Below, in pieces: positions 51,277 to 60,009 of a stretch of DNA of 64,000 nucleotides (position 1 is the stretch's first letter; every line of letters begins with the position of its first letter). The position numbers and the translations under genes were made by a program. The stretch comes from Clostridiales bacterium (GTDB taxonomy: Bacteria; Bacillota; Clostridia; Oscillospirales; Oscillospiraceae). The notes under the pieces were generated by a model. The model made no database searches. It had not been told where the DNA came from and worked only from the letters and a program-made list of their open reading frames with translations. The stretch covers positions 1 to 64,000 of the forward strand of contig JALFRA010000039.1 of NCBI GenBank assembly GCA_022785125.1, written 5' to 3'.

Positions 51277-52785
51277 ATGGCAGATGCGAAAGATGATATT
51301 GTCCTGTCAATCCGCGGTATGTGCAAATCCTTTGGCCGGAACCGGGTGCTCGATCACATCAATCTGGATGTAAAGCGGGGCACGGTCATGGGACTTATGG
51401 GCGAGAACGGCGCCGGCAAGTCCACCATGATGAAGTGCCTCTTTGGTACCTATCAGAAGGACGAAGGAAAGATCCTCCTGAATGGTAAGGAGGTCAGCTT
51501 TTCCGGTCCCAAGGACGCCTTGGAGAACGGGATCGCCATGGTGCACCAGGAGTTGAATCAGTGCCTGGAACGGAACGTCATCGACAACCTGTTCCTGGGG
51601 CGCTACCCCACCAACTCCGCGGGTATTGTGGATGAAGGCGGGATGAAGAAAAAGGCGTCCGAGCTGTTCCGAAAGCTCGGTATGACCGTCAATCTGACCC
51701 AGCCCATGCGAAATATGTCCGTTTCGCAGCGGCAGATGTGCGAGATTGCCAAAGCAATTTCCTATAATTCGCAGGTGATCGTGCTGGATGAACCCACTTC
51801 CTCTCTGACCGTGCAGGAGGTGGACAAACTCTTTGAGATGATGCGGATGCTGAAGGAGCAGGGCATCGCCCTGATCTACATCTCCCACAAAATGGACGAG
51901 ATCTTTGAGATCTGCGATGAGATCTCGGTCCTGCGGGATGGCAACCTGGTCATGACCAAGAGTACCAAGGAAACCAACATGAACGAGCTGATCACCGCCA
52001 TGGTGGGCCGCTCTCTGGAGAGCCGTTTCCCTCCGGTGGACAATCAGCCGGGAGATACCATCCTCTCCGTACAGCACCTGTCCACCAAGTATGCCCCCCA
52101 TCTGCAGGACATCACCTTTGATGTCCGGGAGGGCGAGATCTTCGGCCTGTATGGCCTGGTGGGTGCCGGCCGTACTGAGCTGCTGGAGACCATCTTCGGC
52201 GTGCGGACCAGAGCCGCCGGGCGCGTTTATTTCAAAGATCGTCTGATGAATTTCAACAGCGCCAAGGAGGCCATCGAACACGGCTTTGCCATGATCACCG
52301 AGGAACGTAAGGCCAACGGCCTGTTCCTCAAGTGCGACCTCACCTTTAATACCACCATTGCCAACCTGAAGCAGTACAAGTCCGGCGTGGCCCTGTCCAC
52401 ACCCAAAATGGTGAAGGCCACCAACAAGGAGATCAAGGTCATGCACACCAAGTGCATGGGGCCGGACGATATGATCACCAGTCTGTCCGGCGGTAACCAG
52501 CAGAAGGTCATCTTTGGTAAGTGGCTGGAGCGGGAGCCCCAGGTCTTTATGATGGACGAGCCTACCCGCGGCATCGACGTGGGCGCCAAGTATGAGATCT
52601 ATGAGCTGATCATTCAAATGGCCAAGCGGGGAAAGACCATCATTGTGGTCTCCTCCGAGATGCCCGAGATCCTGGGCATCACCAACCGGATCGGGGTCAT
52701 GTCCAACGGACATCTGTCCGGTATTGTAAACACCAAGGAGACCAATCAGGAAGAACTTTTGCGCTTGAGTGCAAAGTACCTGTAA
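51277..52785 (+). CDS. mglA: Galactose ABC transporter ATP-binding protein
   Basis: A 502-aa tandem ATPase of the MglA/RbsA class. The first half has Walker A GENGAGKST, signature SVSQRQMCEIAKA and Walker B VIVLDEPTSSL. The second half has the usual degenerate Walker A (GLVGAGRTE), then LSGGNQQKVIFGKWL and VFMMDEPTRGIDVGAK. RBS CGGGAGTAA. It energises galactose uptake with MglB and MglC. Confidence 0.96.
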   Translation: MADAKDDIVLSIRGMCKSFGRNRVLDHINLDVKRGTVMGLMGENGAGKSTMMKCLFGTYQKDEGKILLNGKEVSFSGPKDALENGIAMVHQELNQCLERNVIDNLFLGRYPTNSAGIVDEGGMKKKASELFRKLGMTVNLTQPMRNMSVSQRQMCEIAKAISYNSQVIVLDEPTSSLTVQEVDKLFEMMRMLKEQGIALIYISHKMDEIFEICDEISVLRDGNLVMTKSTKETNMNELITAMVGRSLESRFPPVDNQPGDTILSVQHLSTKYAPHLQDITFDVREGEIFGLYGLVGAGRTELLETIFGVRTRAAGRVYFKDRLMNFNSAKEAIEHGFAMITEERKANGLFLKCDLTFNTTIANLKQYKSGVALSTPKMVKATNKEIKVMHTKCMGPDDMITSLSGGNQQKVIFGKWLEREPQVFMMDEPTRGIDVGAKYEIYELIIQMAKRGKTIIVVSSEMPEILGITNRIGVMSNGHLSGIVNTKETNQEELLRLSAKYL

Positions 52786-52855
52786 TGGAGGATGAGAGGA
52801 CAGAACATCCGTGCAGCGAATGCTCTGATCGACATTATAGTGGGAGAAATTGCTT

Positions 52856-54517
52856 ATGGTAGCAGATAACGAGAAAATTTTGACGGCTGAGCAGGAAGAA
52901 AAGCTGCGTCAGCCTATTGACGAGTATGTCGGTAAGATCCAGGATCAGATCGATGCCCTGCGGGCGGAGGGTACTGACAAAGTCATTGACATTCAGAATA
53001 AGATTGACAGCCTGAAGCGGGACAAGATCTACACGGCCCAGGAGAAGGCTGCCAAGCTGAAAGCGTATCAGGCAGAGCTGGCAAAGGCCAAAGAGGTGGA
53101 GGCCAAGAATAAAGAGCGGGTCTCCAAGCTGATCGCCGATGCCGAGGCCTATCTGAAAGCACACTTTAACACTGATTATTATCAGGCGGTCACCGCCAGC
53201 TGCAAAGAGGAGAAGCAGCAGGCTCTGGCCAATTACACCGCGGCGGTGGAGCAGCTCAACAAGGAGCACCAGGAGACGGTGTCCAAGCTGAGCGACCCCC
53301 ACGAGATCAAGGACGAGAAATACGTCCATAAGAACCGCCTGTTTGACGCCAAGATGAAGCGGGCCAAGGACCTGCAGGAGATCAAGGACCGCCGCCATGC
53401 CGCCTTCGATCACAAGTTCCACCTGATCGATATGCTGCGGATGAGTAAGTTTACCTTCGGCGAGTCCATGGCCCAGAAGTGGGAGAACTACAAGTACACA
53501 TTCAACCGCCGGGACTTCCTGCTGAGAAACGGCCTGTATATCGCCATCATCATCATCTTTATTGCCCTTTGTATCATCACCCCCATCCTGAAGGGACCCA
53601 GCGTGCAGCTGCTGACGGTGAACAACATCCTCAACATCCTGCAGCAGGCCTCCCCCAGAATGTTCCTGGCGCTGGGCGTGGCCGGCCTGATCCTGCTGGC
53701 CGGTACCGACCTGTCCATCGGCCGTATGGTTGGTATGGGCATGACGGCAGCCACCATCGTAATGCACCAGGGCATCAACACCGGCTCTGTGTTCGGTCAT
53801 ATCTTTGACTTTACCAGTCTGCCGGTCATCGTCCGGGTGTTCCTGGCCCTGGTGGTCTGTATCGTGCTGTGCACCATCTTCACCACCATCGCCGGCTTCT
53901 TTACCGCGAAATTCAAGATGCACCCCTTCATTTCCACCATGGCCAATATGCTGGTCATCTTCGGCCTGGTGACCTACTCCACCAAGGGCGTCTCCTTCGG
54001 CGCCATTGATCCCACCATTCCCAAGATGATCATCCCCCGCATCAACAACTTCCCCACCATCATCCTGTGGGCGGTGGCTGCTGTGGCCGTGGTGTGGTTT
54101 ATCTGGAACAAGACCACCTTCGGTAAGAACCTGTACGCCGTGGGCGGCAATCCGGAGGCCGCTGCGGTTTCCGGTATCTCTGTGTTCAAGGTCACTGTGG
54201 GCGCCTTCATCCTGGCCGGCGTGCTCTACGGCTTCGGTTCCTGGCTGGAGTGCCTGCGCATGACCGGTTCCGGCTCCGCCGCTTACGGCCAGGGCTGGGA
54301 AATGGACGCCATCGCGGCCTGCGTGGTGGGCGGCATCTCCTTCACCGGTGGTATCGGTAAGATCTCCGGCTGTGTGGTGGGCGTGTTCATCTTCACCGCC
54401 CTGACCTATTCTCTGACCACTCTGGGCATCGACACCAACCTGCAGTTCGTGTTCTCCGGCATTATCATCCTTGTGGCTGTTATGCTGGACTGCCTGAAGT
54501 ACGTGCAGAAGAAGTAA
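52856..54517 (+). CDS. mglC: Galactose ABC transporter permease with long N-terminal coiled coil
   Basis: A 553-aa protein. Residues about 226-553 are a normal MglC/RbsC permease with about nine helices and the conserved GLILLAGTDLSIGRMVG and YAVGGNPEAAAVSGI segments. Residues 1-220 are a highly charged, Lys/Glu/Ala-rich helical extension with heptad character, predicted cytoplasmic and absent from E. coli MglC (336 aa). The frame is continuous, so this is a real fusion or extension. ATG 52856 is preferred to TTG 52850. Confidence 0.93.
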   Translation: MVADNEKILTAEQEEKLRQPIDEYVGKIQDQIDALRAEGTDKVIDIQNKIDSLKRDKIYTAQEKAAKLKAYQAELAKAKEVEAKNKERVSKLIADAEAYLKAHFNTDYYQAVTASCKEEKQQALANYTAAVEQLNKEHQETVSKLSDPHEIKDEKYVHKNRLFDAKMKRAKDLQEIKDRRHAAFDHKFHLIDMLRMSKFTFGESMAQKWENYKYTFNRRDFLLRNGLYIAIIIIFIALCIITPILKGPSVQLLTVNNILNILQQASPRMFLALGVAGLILLAGTDLSIGRMVGMGMTAATIVMHQGINTGSVFGHIFDFTSLPVIVRVFLALVVCIVLCTIFTTIAGFFTAKFKMHPFISTMANMLVIFGLVTYSTKGVSFGAIDPTIPKMIIPRINNFPTIILWAVAAVAVVWFIWNKTTFGKNLYAVGGNPEAAAVSGISVFKVTVGAFILAGVLYGFGSWLECLRMTGSGSAAYGQGWEMDAIAACVVGGISFTGGIGKISGCVVGVFIFTALTYSLTTLGIDTNLQFVFSGIIILVAVMLDCLKYVQKK

Positions 54518-54537
54518 TTGCATCAAGGAAAAGCGTG

Positions 54538-54586
54538 AAGCCGCTGCAAGGCAGACGCGGGGGACCGCTCTGCTTTGCAGCGGCTT
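54538..54586 (+). terminator. Stem-loop after mglC
   Basis: A 12-bp stem (54538-54549 with 54575-54586) followed by TCCTCT, a weak terminator or attenuator between mglC and galK. Confidence 0.5.
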
Positions 54587-54709
54587 TCCTCTGGACGTCC
54601 GTCCCGGTTGGGATTGGCTTTGGGGACGGAATGTGCTATGATGAAACAAACCGCCCGGAGGGTGAGGGGGATACCCGCCCTGTCCGGGCCCCAAAAGGAG
54701 AGAAGAACC

Positions 54710-55996
54710 ATGCAAGAACTGGGCGCTGTGCGTCACGCATTGAACGCAGGAGAGCTGGACGGAGCGCTGAAGGGTCTGCTGTGTCACGACCTTGCCGCCG
54801 GCCGGGCCCGGGTGGCGGCCCTGCTGGACGGGTTCCAAAAGACCTTTGGAGCGGGGGAGGACACACCTGTGACCCTGTGCTCCGCCCCGGGCCGCACCGA
54901 GATCTGCGGCAACCATACCGACCACCAGCACGGCCGGGTGCTGGCCGGCGCGGTGGACCTGGACTTTTTGGCCTGCGCCGCCCCCAATGGCACCAACACC
55001 ATCCGCTTCCAGTCTGAGGGCTGGCCCTTGGTGGAGGTGAACCTGGACACACTGGAGCCCAGGGAGGAGGAGAAGGAGTCCACCGCATCCCTGGTGCGGG
55101 GCATGGCGGCCCAGGCTGCCCGGCGGGGATATCCCGTGGCCGGCTTTGACATATATGCCGCTTCCGACGTGCTGCCCGGCTCCGGCCTGTCCTCCTCGGC
55201 GGCCTGCGAGGTGCTACTGGGTGTGATCGAGAACCATCTGTTCTGCCGGGACGAGCTGGACCCGGTGACCATCGCCCAGATGGGCCAGAAGGCGGAGAAC
55301 ATCTATTTTGGTAAGCCCAGCGGTCTGATGGACCAGACCGCCTCCTCTGTGGGTGGTGCGGTGGCTATCAACTTTGCTGACCCCGCCGCCCCTGTGGTGC
55401 GGACGGTGGCAGTGGATCTGGCCGGCCTGGGCTACGCTCTGTGTATCATCGACTCGGGCGCCAGTCACGCCGATCTGACGCCGGAGTACGCCGCGGTGCC
55501 CCAGGAGATGGGGGCTGTGGCCGCATACTTTGGCAAGCAGGTGCTGCGGGAGGTGGAGGAGGACCAGGTCATCCAGGCGCTGCCCCGGCTGCGGAAGGCG
55601 GTAGGGGACCGGGCGGTGCTCCGTGCCCTCCACTTCTTTGCCGATGATAAGCGAGTGGAGCAGGAGGCCGACGCCCTGGAGCAGGGAGATATGGATACCT
55701 TCCTGGCGGTGGTGAATGAGTCGGGCCGCTCCTCCTGGGATCTGCTCCAGGATATCACCCCCATCGGCGCGGTGAAGGAGCAGGCAATGGCGGTGGCCCT
55801 CACCGTGGCGGAGCGGGCCCTGGCCGGCCGGGGCGCCTGCCGTGTCCACGGCGGCGGCTTTGCCGGTACCATCCAGGCTTTTGTGCCGCTGGATCTGCTG
55901 GAGAGCTTCCGCAAGCAGGTGGAGGCCAGCCTGGGGGAGGGCAGCTGTCATGTGCTGTCCATCCGCCCTGTGGGCGGCACCGTTCTCTGGCCCTGA
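54710..55996 (+). CDS. galK: Galactokinase
   Basis: A 428-aa GHMP kinase that phosphorylates galactose at C1. GRTEICGNHTDHQHG is the galactose-binding signature, LPGSGLSSSAACEV the ATP-binding loop, and GRGACRVHGGGFAGTIQAF the third GHMP motif. ATG 54710 follows AAAAGGAG; the frame upstream of it is not conserved. Confidence 0.96.
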   Translation: MQELGAVRHALNAGELDGALKGLLCHDLAAGRARVAALLDGFQKTFGAGEDTPVTLCSAPGRTEICGNHTDHQHGRVLAGAVDLDFLACAAPNGTNTIRFQSEGWPLVEVNLDTLEPREEEKESTASLVRGMAAQAARRGYPVAGFDIYAASDVLPGSGLSSSAACEVLLGVIENHLFCRDELDPVTIAQMGQKAENIYFGKPSGLMDQTASSVGGAVAINFADPAAPVVRTVAVDLAGLGYALCIIDSGASHADLTPEYAAVPQEMGAVAAYFGKQVLREVEEDQVIQALPRLRKAVGDRAVLRALHFFADDKRVEQEADALEQGDMDTFLAVVNESGRSSWDLLQDITPIGAVKEQAMAVALTVAERALAGRGACRVHGGGFAGTIQAFVPLDLLESFRKQVEASLGEGSCHVLSIRPVGGTVLWP

Positions 55997-56036
55997 ACAA
56001 GTGCATACAGTGAAGTGAAAGGAGCGCGTCTGAACA

Positions 56037-57029
56037 ATGGCGATTTTGGTATTGGGCGGAGCCGGATACATCGGCTCCCATACGGTATATGAACTGATCG
56101 ACGCCGGCCGGGACGTGGTGGTGGCCGACAACCTGCAGACCGGCTTCAAGGCCGCCGTCCACCCCAAGGCAAAATTCTATCAGCTGGACATCCGGGACCG
56201 GGGAGCCCTGGACACCCTGTTCCAGGCCGAGAACATCGAGGGCGTCATCCACTTTGCCGCCTCCTCCCAGGTGGGTGAGTCCATGTCCGATCCCCTGAAG
56301 TACTATGACAACAACCTCCACGGCACTATGGTGCTCCTCCAGTCCATGGTGGCCCACGGCGTTTACAAGATCGTATTCTCTTCCACCGCCGCCACCTACG
56401 GCGAGCCGGAGCGGGTGCCCATCCTGGAGGACGACCGTACCATGCCCACCAACTGCTACGGTGAGACCAAGCTGTCCATGGAGCACATGATGAACTGGGT
56501 ATCCAAGGCCCACGGCCTGAAATATGTGGCGCTGCGCTACTTCAATGCCTGCGGCGCTCACATCTCCGGCCAGATCGGCGAGGCCCACGACCCTGAGACC
56601 CACCTGATCCCCATCATCCTCCAGGTGCCTCTGGGCCAGCGGGAGGCGGTCAGCGTCTTTGGCGACGACTATCCCACCAAGGACGGCACCTGCATCCGGG
56701 ACTACATCCATGTCACCGACCTGGCCCAGGCCCACATCCTGGCCCTGGACTACCTGATGAAGGGCGGGGACAACAACGTGTTCAACCTGGGCAATGGTGT
56801 GGGCTTTACGGTGCAGGAGGTCATCGACGTGGCCCGCTCGGTCACCGGCCACCCCATCCCTGCCAGGATGGCCCCCCGCCGGGCTGGCGATCCCGCTCAG
56901 CTCATCGCCTCCTCCGAGAAGGCGGTAAAGGTGCTGGGCTGGAAGCCCCAGTACAACGACCTGAATACCATCGTGGCCTCCGCCTGGGCCTGGCACAAGA
57001 GCCATCCCAACGGCTTTGAGGAGGTCTGA
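56037..57029 (+). CDS. galE: UDP-glucose 4-epimerase
   Basis: A 330-aa short-chain dehydrogenase-like enzyme that interconverts UDP-galactose and UDP-glucose. NAD-binding GGAGYIGSH lies at the N-terminus, the catalytic Tyr-x3-Lys in NCYGETKLSMEH, and SSTAATYGEP supplies the Ser/Thr. RBS AAAGGAG. galT follows after 2 nt. Confidence 0.97.
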   Translation: MAILVLGGAGYIGSHTVYELIDAGRDVVVADNLQTGFKAAVHPKAKFYQLDIRDRGALDTLFQAENIEGVIHFAASSQVGESMSDPLKYYDNNLHGTMVLLQSMVAHGVYKIVFSSTAATYGEPERVPILEDDRTMPTNCYGETKLSMEHMMNWVSKAHGLKYVALRYFNACGAHISGQIGEAHDPETHLIPIILQVPLGQREAVSVFGDDYPTKDGTCIRDYIHVTDLAQAHILALDYLMKGGDNNVFNLGNGVGFTVQEVIDVARSVTGHPIPARMAPRRAGDPAQLIASSEKAVKVLGWKPQYNDLNTIVASAWAWHKSHPNGFEEV

Positions 57030-57031
57030 GC

Positions 57032-58522
57032 ATGGAGCGTGACCAGGCCATTGCCAAGCTAGTGTCCTACGCCGTGGAGAAAGGGCTTGTCCAGCCCGAG
57101 GAGCGGATCTGGGCGGTAAACACCCTGCTGGACATCCTGCGCTTAGACAGCTGCTCCCTGCCGGAGGTGGGGCCAGTGGGGGAGGAGGAGCTGCCTGCCA
57201 TTCTGGGCGCCCTCACCGACGACGCCTGCGCCCGGGGAATGCTGCCCGAGGACACCGTCACCTACCGGGACCTGTTCGATACCCGGCTCATGGGCGCCCT
57301 TACGCCACGGCCTGCCCAGGTCATTGCGACCTTCGACGGCCTGTACCGGCAGGACCCCAAGGCGGCCACCGATTGGTACTACAAATTCAGCCAGGACACC
57401 AACTATATCCGCCGGGACCGCATCGCCAGGGATGTGCAGTGGAAGGCCCATACCGAGTACGGCGAGCTGGATATTACCATTAACCTGTCCAAGCCGGAGA
57501 AGGACCCCAAGGCCATCGCGGCGGCCCGCAATCTGCCCGCCTCCGCCTATCCCCGGTGCCAGCTGTGTGCTGAGAACGAGGGTTATGCCGGACGGGTAAA
57601 CCATCCCGCCCGCCAGAACCACCGCATCGTGCCCATCACCATCAACGGTTCTCCCTGGTTTTTGCAGTATTCTCCCTATGTGTATTACAATGAACACTGC
57701 ATCTGCCTGAACAGCGTCCATACCCCCATGAAGATCGACAAGGCCTGCTTCGGCAAGCTGCTGGACTTTGTGGATCAGTTCCCCCACTACTTTGTGGGCT
57801 CCAACGCCGACCTGCCCATCGTGGGCGGTTCCATCCTGGCCCACGACCATTTCCAGGGCGGCCGCTACACCTTCGCCATGGAGAAGGCCCCGGTGGAGAT
57901 CCCCTTCACCTTCCCGGGCTATGAGGATGTGCAGGCCGGCATTGTCAAGTGGCCCATGTCGGTGGTGCGCCTTACCTGCGCCCATCCCCAGCGGCTCATC
58001 GACCTGGCCGACCGCATCCTGACCAGCTGGCGGGGCTATACTGATGAGAGCGCCTTCATCTATGCCGAGACCGATGGGGAGCCCCACAACACCATCACCC
58101 CCATCGCCCGGCGGCGGGGGAGCGACTACGAGCTGGACCTGGTGCTGCGCAACAACATCACCACCGAGGAGCACCCCCTGGGGGTTTACCATCCCCACGC
58201 CGAGCTTCACCACATCAAGAAGGAGAACATCGGCCTCATCGAGGTCATGGGTTTGGCGGTACTGCCCGCCCGGCTCAAGACCGAGCTGGCGGCGGTGGCG
58301 GACAAGCTGGCTCAGGGCGGCGACCTGCGCTCCGACCCGCTGACCGCATCCCACGCAAGCTGGGCGGAGGGCTTTGCCGCCCGGGTCACCCCGGACAACG
58401 CCCTGGACGTGGTCTACCACGAGACCGGCCTGGTGTTTGCCAAGGTGCTGGAGCACGCCGGCGTCTATGCCCGTACCCCGGAGGGGAAGGAGGCCTTCCT
58501 CCGTTTCCTGAGCCAGGTGTAA
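57032..58522 (+). CDS. galT: UDP-glucose--hexose-1-phosphate uridylyltransferase (type 2)
   Basis: A 496-aa GalT of the Firmicute type (longer than, and distinct from, E. coli GalT). It exchanges UMP between UDP-glucose and galactose 1-phosphate. FSQDTNYIRRDRIARDVQWK, YNEHCICLNSVHTPMKI, GGSILAHDHFQGGRY with the active-site histidines, and GVYHPHAELHHIKKENIGLIEVMG are characteristic. It ends the mgl-gal operon. Confidence 0.96.
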   Translation: MERDQAIAKLVSYAVEKGLVQPEERIWAVNTLLDILRLDSCSLPEVGPVGEEELPAILGALTDDACARGMLPEDTVTYRDLFDTRLMGALTPRPAQVIATFDGLYRQDPKAATDWYYKFSQDTNYIRRDRIARDVQWKAHTEYGELDITINLSKPEKDPKAIAAARNLPASAYPRCQLCAENEGYAGRVNHPARQNHRIVPITINGSPWFLQYSPYVYYNEHCICLNSVHTPMKIDKACFGKLLDFVDQFPHYFVGSNADLPIVGGSILAHDHFQGGRYTFAMEKAPVEIPFTFPGYEDVQAGIVKWPMSVVRLTCAHPQRLIDLADRILTSWRGYTDESAFIYAETDGEPHNTITPIARRRGSDYELDLVLRNNITTEEHPLGVYHPHAELHHIKKENIGLIEVMGLAVLPARLKTELAAVADKLAQGGDLRSDPLTASHASWAEGFAARVTPDNALDVVYHETGLVFAKVLEHAGVYARTPEGKEAFLRFLSQV

Positions 58523-58546
58523 GGCAGTTTAACTTCATATCACTGA

Positions 58547-58661
58547 GATCCCCCGGCGCGATCAGCGCCGGGGGATCAGTGCGTCGAAGGACTTTTCTGG
58601 TACAAATTTTATTTCTTTATAAACTGTGCGGGAACAGCATCTGCGCTGTTCCCGCATTTTT
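58547..58661 (+). terminator. End-of-operon hairpins after galT
   Basis: A 13-bp GC-rich hairpin without T tract (58547-58559 with 58565-58577) is followed by a classical terminator: stem 58627-58638 with 58645-58656, then TTTTT. The second ends just before the converging traX stop codon. Confidence 0.88.
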
Positions 58662-58662
58662 C

Positions 58663-59454
58663 TCAGAGTGTTTGCAGAAATCCCAGCACCAAAAGGTGAA
58701 GCGGGTAAAAGATGTAGAAAAACCATTTTGAGAAGCTGCTTTTTGACCCGTGCTGTCCTTTATAGAAAGAAAGCAGGATGATGGGAATGAATGCCCCGAT
58801 ATTTTGGAGCGAGTATAAGTAATATTCTGTATCAATATAAAAAGTGTGGTCATAAAACAGGGAGAAGAAGGGACTTGTAAGCATGGTAAGTATCTCCATA
58901 TTGAGCAGAACTACCATACAGTATGCAAATGCCTGGTGTTTAAAGTTCGTATAGAAGTAATCCAAAACAAGGATGATTATAATGCCTGTACAGCCCCAAT
59001 CCGCCGGAACACAGAGAATGATCAGAGCCAAAATCAAAAGTGTTTTGAGGACCGGATTTTTTAGATGTGTATTCCTGCGGATGTGTATGGCCAATACGCC
59101 TAAAAGAATGGTGTAGATCACATTTGGACGCATAACTGGAGCACCCGACAGGTCGCCGCCGTACTTAAAATACAAAAACGGGAGCCAGCTGATGATTGCA
59201 AATACAGCCAAGCGAAGGACATATCTGCGGATATTGCTTGTATGATGGTAGCCCTCCACGGCGGAAAAGAACATAATGGGCCCTGTTATTCTTCCAATGG
59301 TATGCATAAGAATGGCCAGAGGCGTGCCCAGTGGTACAAATGCGAAGGCGATATGGTCGATCGTCATTGCCAAAATTGCAATGTATTTCAGTGTGTTTAA
59401 GGATATCCCGTGATCCGCTGCGTCCCCGGAGCGCGTAAGCTGGTTGGCAATCAT
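58663..59454 (-). CDS. TraX-family membrane protein
   Basis: A 263-aa protein with about eight hydrophobic helices. LNTLKYIAILAMTIDHIAF and IGRITGPIMFF are TraX/acyltransferase-like signatures. Plasmid TraX acetylates pilin, but chromosomal members in Firmicutes have no proven substrate. Codon use and base composition are AT-richer than in the preceding 58 kb. ATG 59454 follows GGAGGAGG; the frame before it is non-coding. Confidence 0.85.
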   Translation of the reverse strand: MIANQLTRSGDAADHGISLNTLKYIAILAMTIDHIAFAFVPLGTPLAILMHTIGRITGPIMFFSAVEGYHHTSNIRRYVLRLAVFAIISWLPFLYFKYGGDLSGAPVMRPNVIYTILLGVLAIHIRRNTHLKNPVLKTLLILALIILCVPADWGCTGIIIILVLDYFYTNFKHQAFAYCMVVLLNMEILTMLTSPFFSLFYDHTFYIDTEYYLYSLQNIGAFIPIILLSFYKGQHGSKSSFSKWFFYIFYPLHLLVLGFLQTL

Positions 59455-59542
59455 TTTCCTCCTCCTTGAATGAACTTTAACTTTTGCAAATGATACCACA
59501 TATTGAAACAAAAATTATTAAAATTTTCTGATAAAGCGGTAA

Positions 59543-59669
59543 AAACCGCAACTGTGGCCCAGTGCAGCGGTTGCGGTTTGGAAGCGAGGAGCAGCGAAAT
59601 GAGCGCGCGATGAGCTTTGCAATGAAATGAAAAAGCTCGTCGCAAGCGATATGTCGCTTACGACGGGCT
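59543..59669. repeat. Structured repeat element, copy A
   Basis: It starts with a perfect 10-bp inverted repeat (59543-59552 with 59570-59579). A conserved block GGAGC..G..AAATGAG follows, then GAGCTTT/AAAGCTC arms (59612-59618 with 59632-59638), and a 15-bp terminal hairpin with loop ATATGT (59634-59669). The same order occurs in copy B with different stem sequences. No protein is encoded; ORFs across it are not credible. Confidence 0.75.
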
Positions 59670-59719
59670 GGAACAGCGAAACAGTATAGATGCCGCAGCT
59701 TGCAGGTTTGCACCCGAAA

Positions 59720-59836
59720 CCAAATCGAAGCCCAGCGCAGCAGGTTCGATTTGGAGAGGAGCCGAGACAAAATGAGTGAGAGGTGACTTTTAAAAAGTCG
59801 CCGCGAACGATATGACGTCCGCGGCGACGTGTCTTT
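59720..59836. repeat. Structured repeat element, copy B
   Basis: Stem CCAAATCGAA/TTCGATTTGG (59720-59729 with 59745-59754), the block GGAGC.GAGACAAAATGAG, arms GACTTTT/AAAAGTC (59785-59791 with 59793-59799), and a terminal hairpin with loop ATATGA (59797-59828) followed by GTGTCTTTT. It can terminate rightward transcription. Stem differences from copy A are compensatory, which argues for selection on structure. Confidence 0.75.
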
Positions 59837-59898
59837 TGTTGCCGAAAAAGATACATCTGCCTATGTTAATTTGATGTTTTACAGTTTTATTCTGCGAA

Positions 59899-59974
59899 AT
59901 ATCCTGTCGGCTATGTATACAATTGCAGATATCTGTTGGCTATGCTATACTTTTAATATCCTGTTACCATGCAT
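59899..59974 (+). promoter_or_regulatory. mkoA promoter with imperfect direct repeats
   Basis: The promoter is TTGCAG (59923-59928), a 17-nt spacer and extended -10 TGC-TATACT (59946-59951). Two 22-nt repeats of the form ATATC(C)TGTyGGCTATG(C)TATAC lie at 59899-59920 and 59929-59950, and a partial third (ATATCCTGTTACCATGCAT) at 59956-59974. They cover the promoter at about 30-nt spacing and look like operator repeats. Confidence 0.7.
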
Positions 59975-60009
59975 TTAGGCCATCTATTGAGGTAAGAAAG
60001 GAACAATTC

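Noticed and set aside
52835..54931. 698-codon - strand frame opposite mglC
   Set aside because: Composition (His/Gly/Gln-rich, no hydrophobic core) and full overlap with mglC and the galK leader mark it as a shadow.
59477..59856. Two - strand frames of 97 and 112 codons in the gap before mkoA
   Set aside because: They are explained by the structured repeat copies A and B, have no ribosome sites, and their sequence follows the palindromes.
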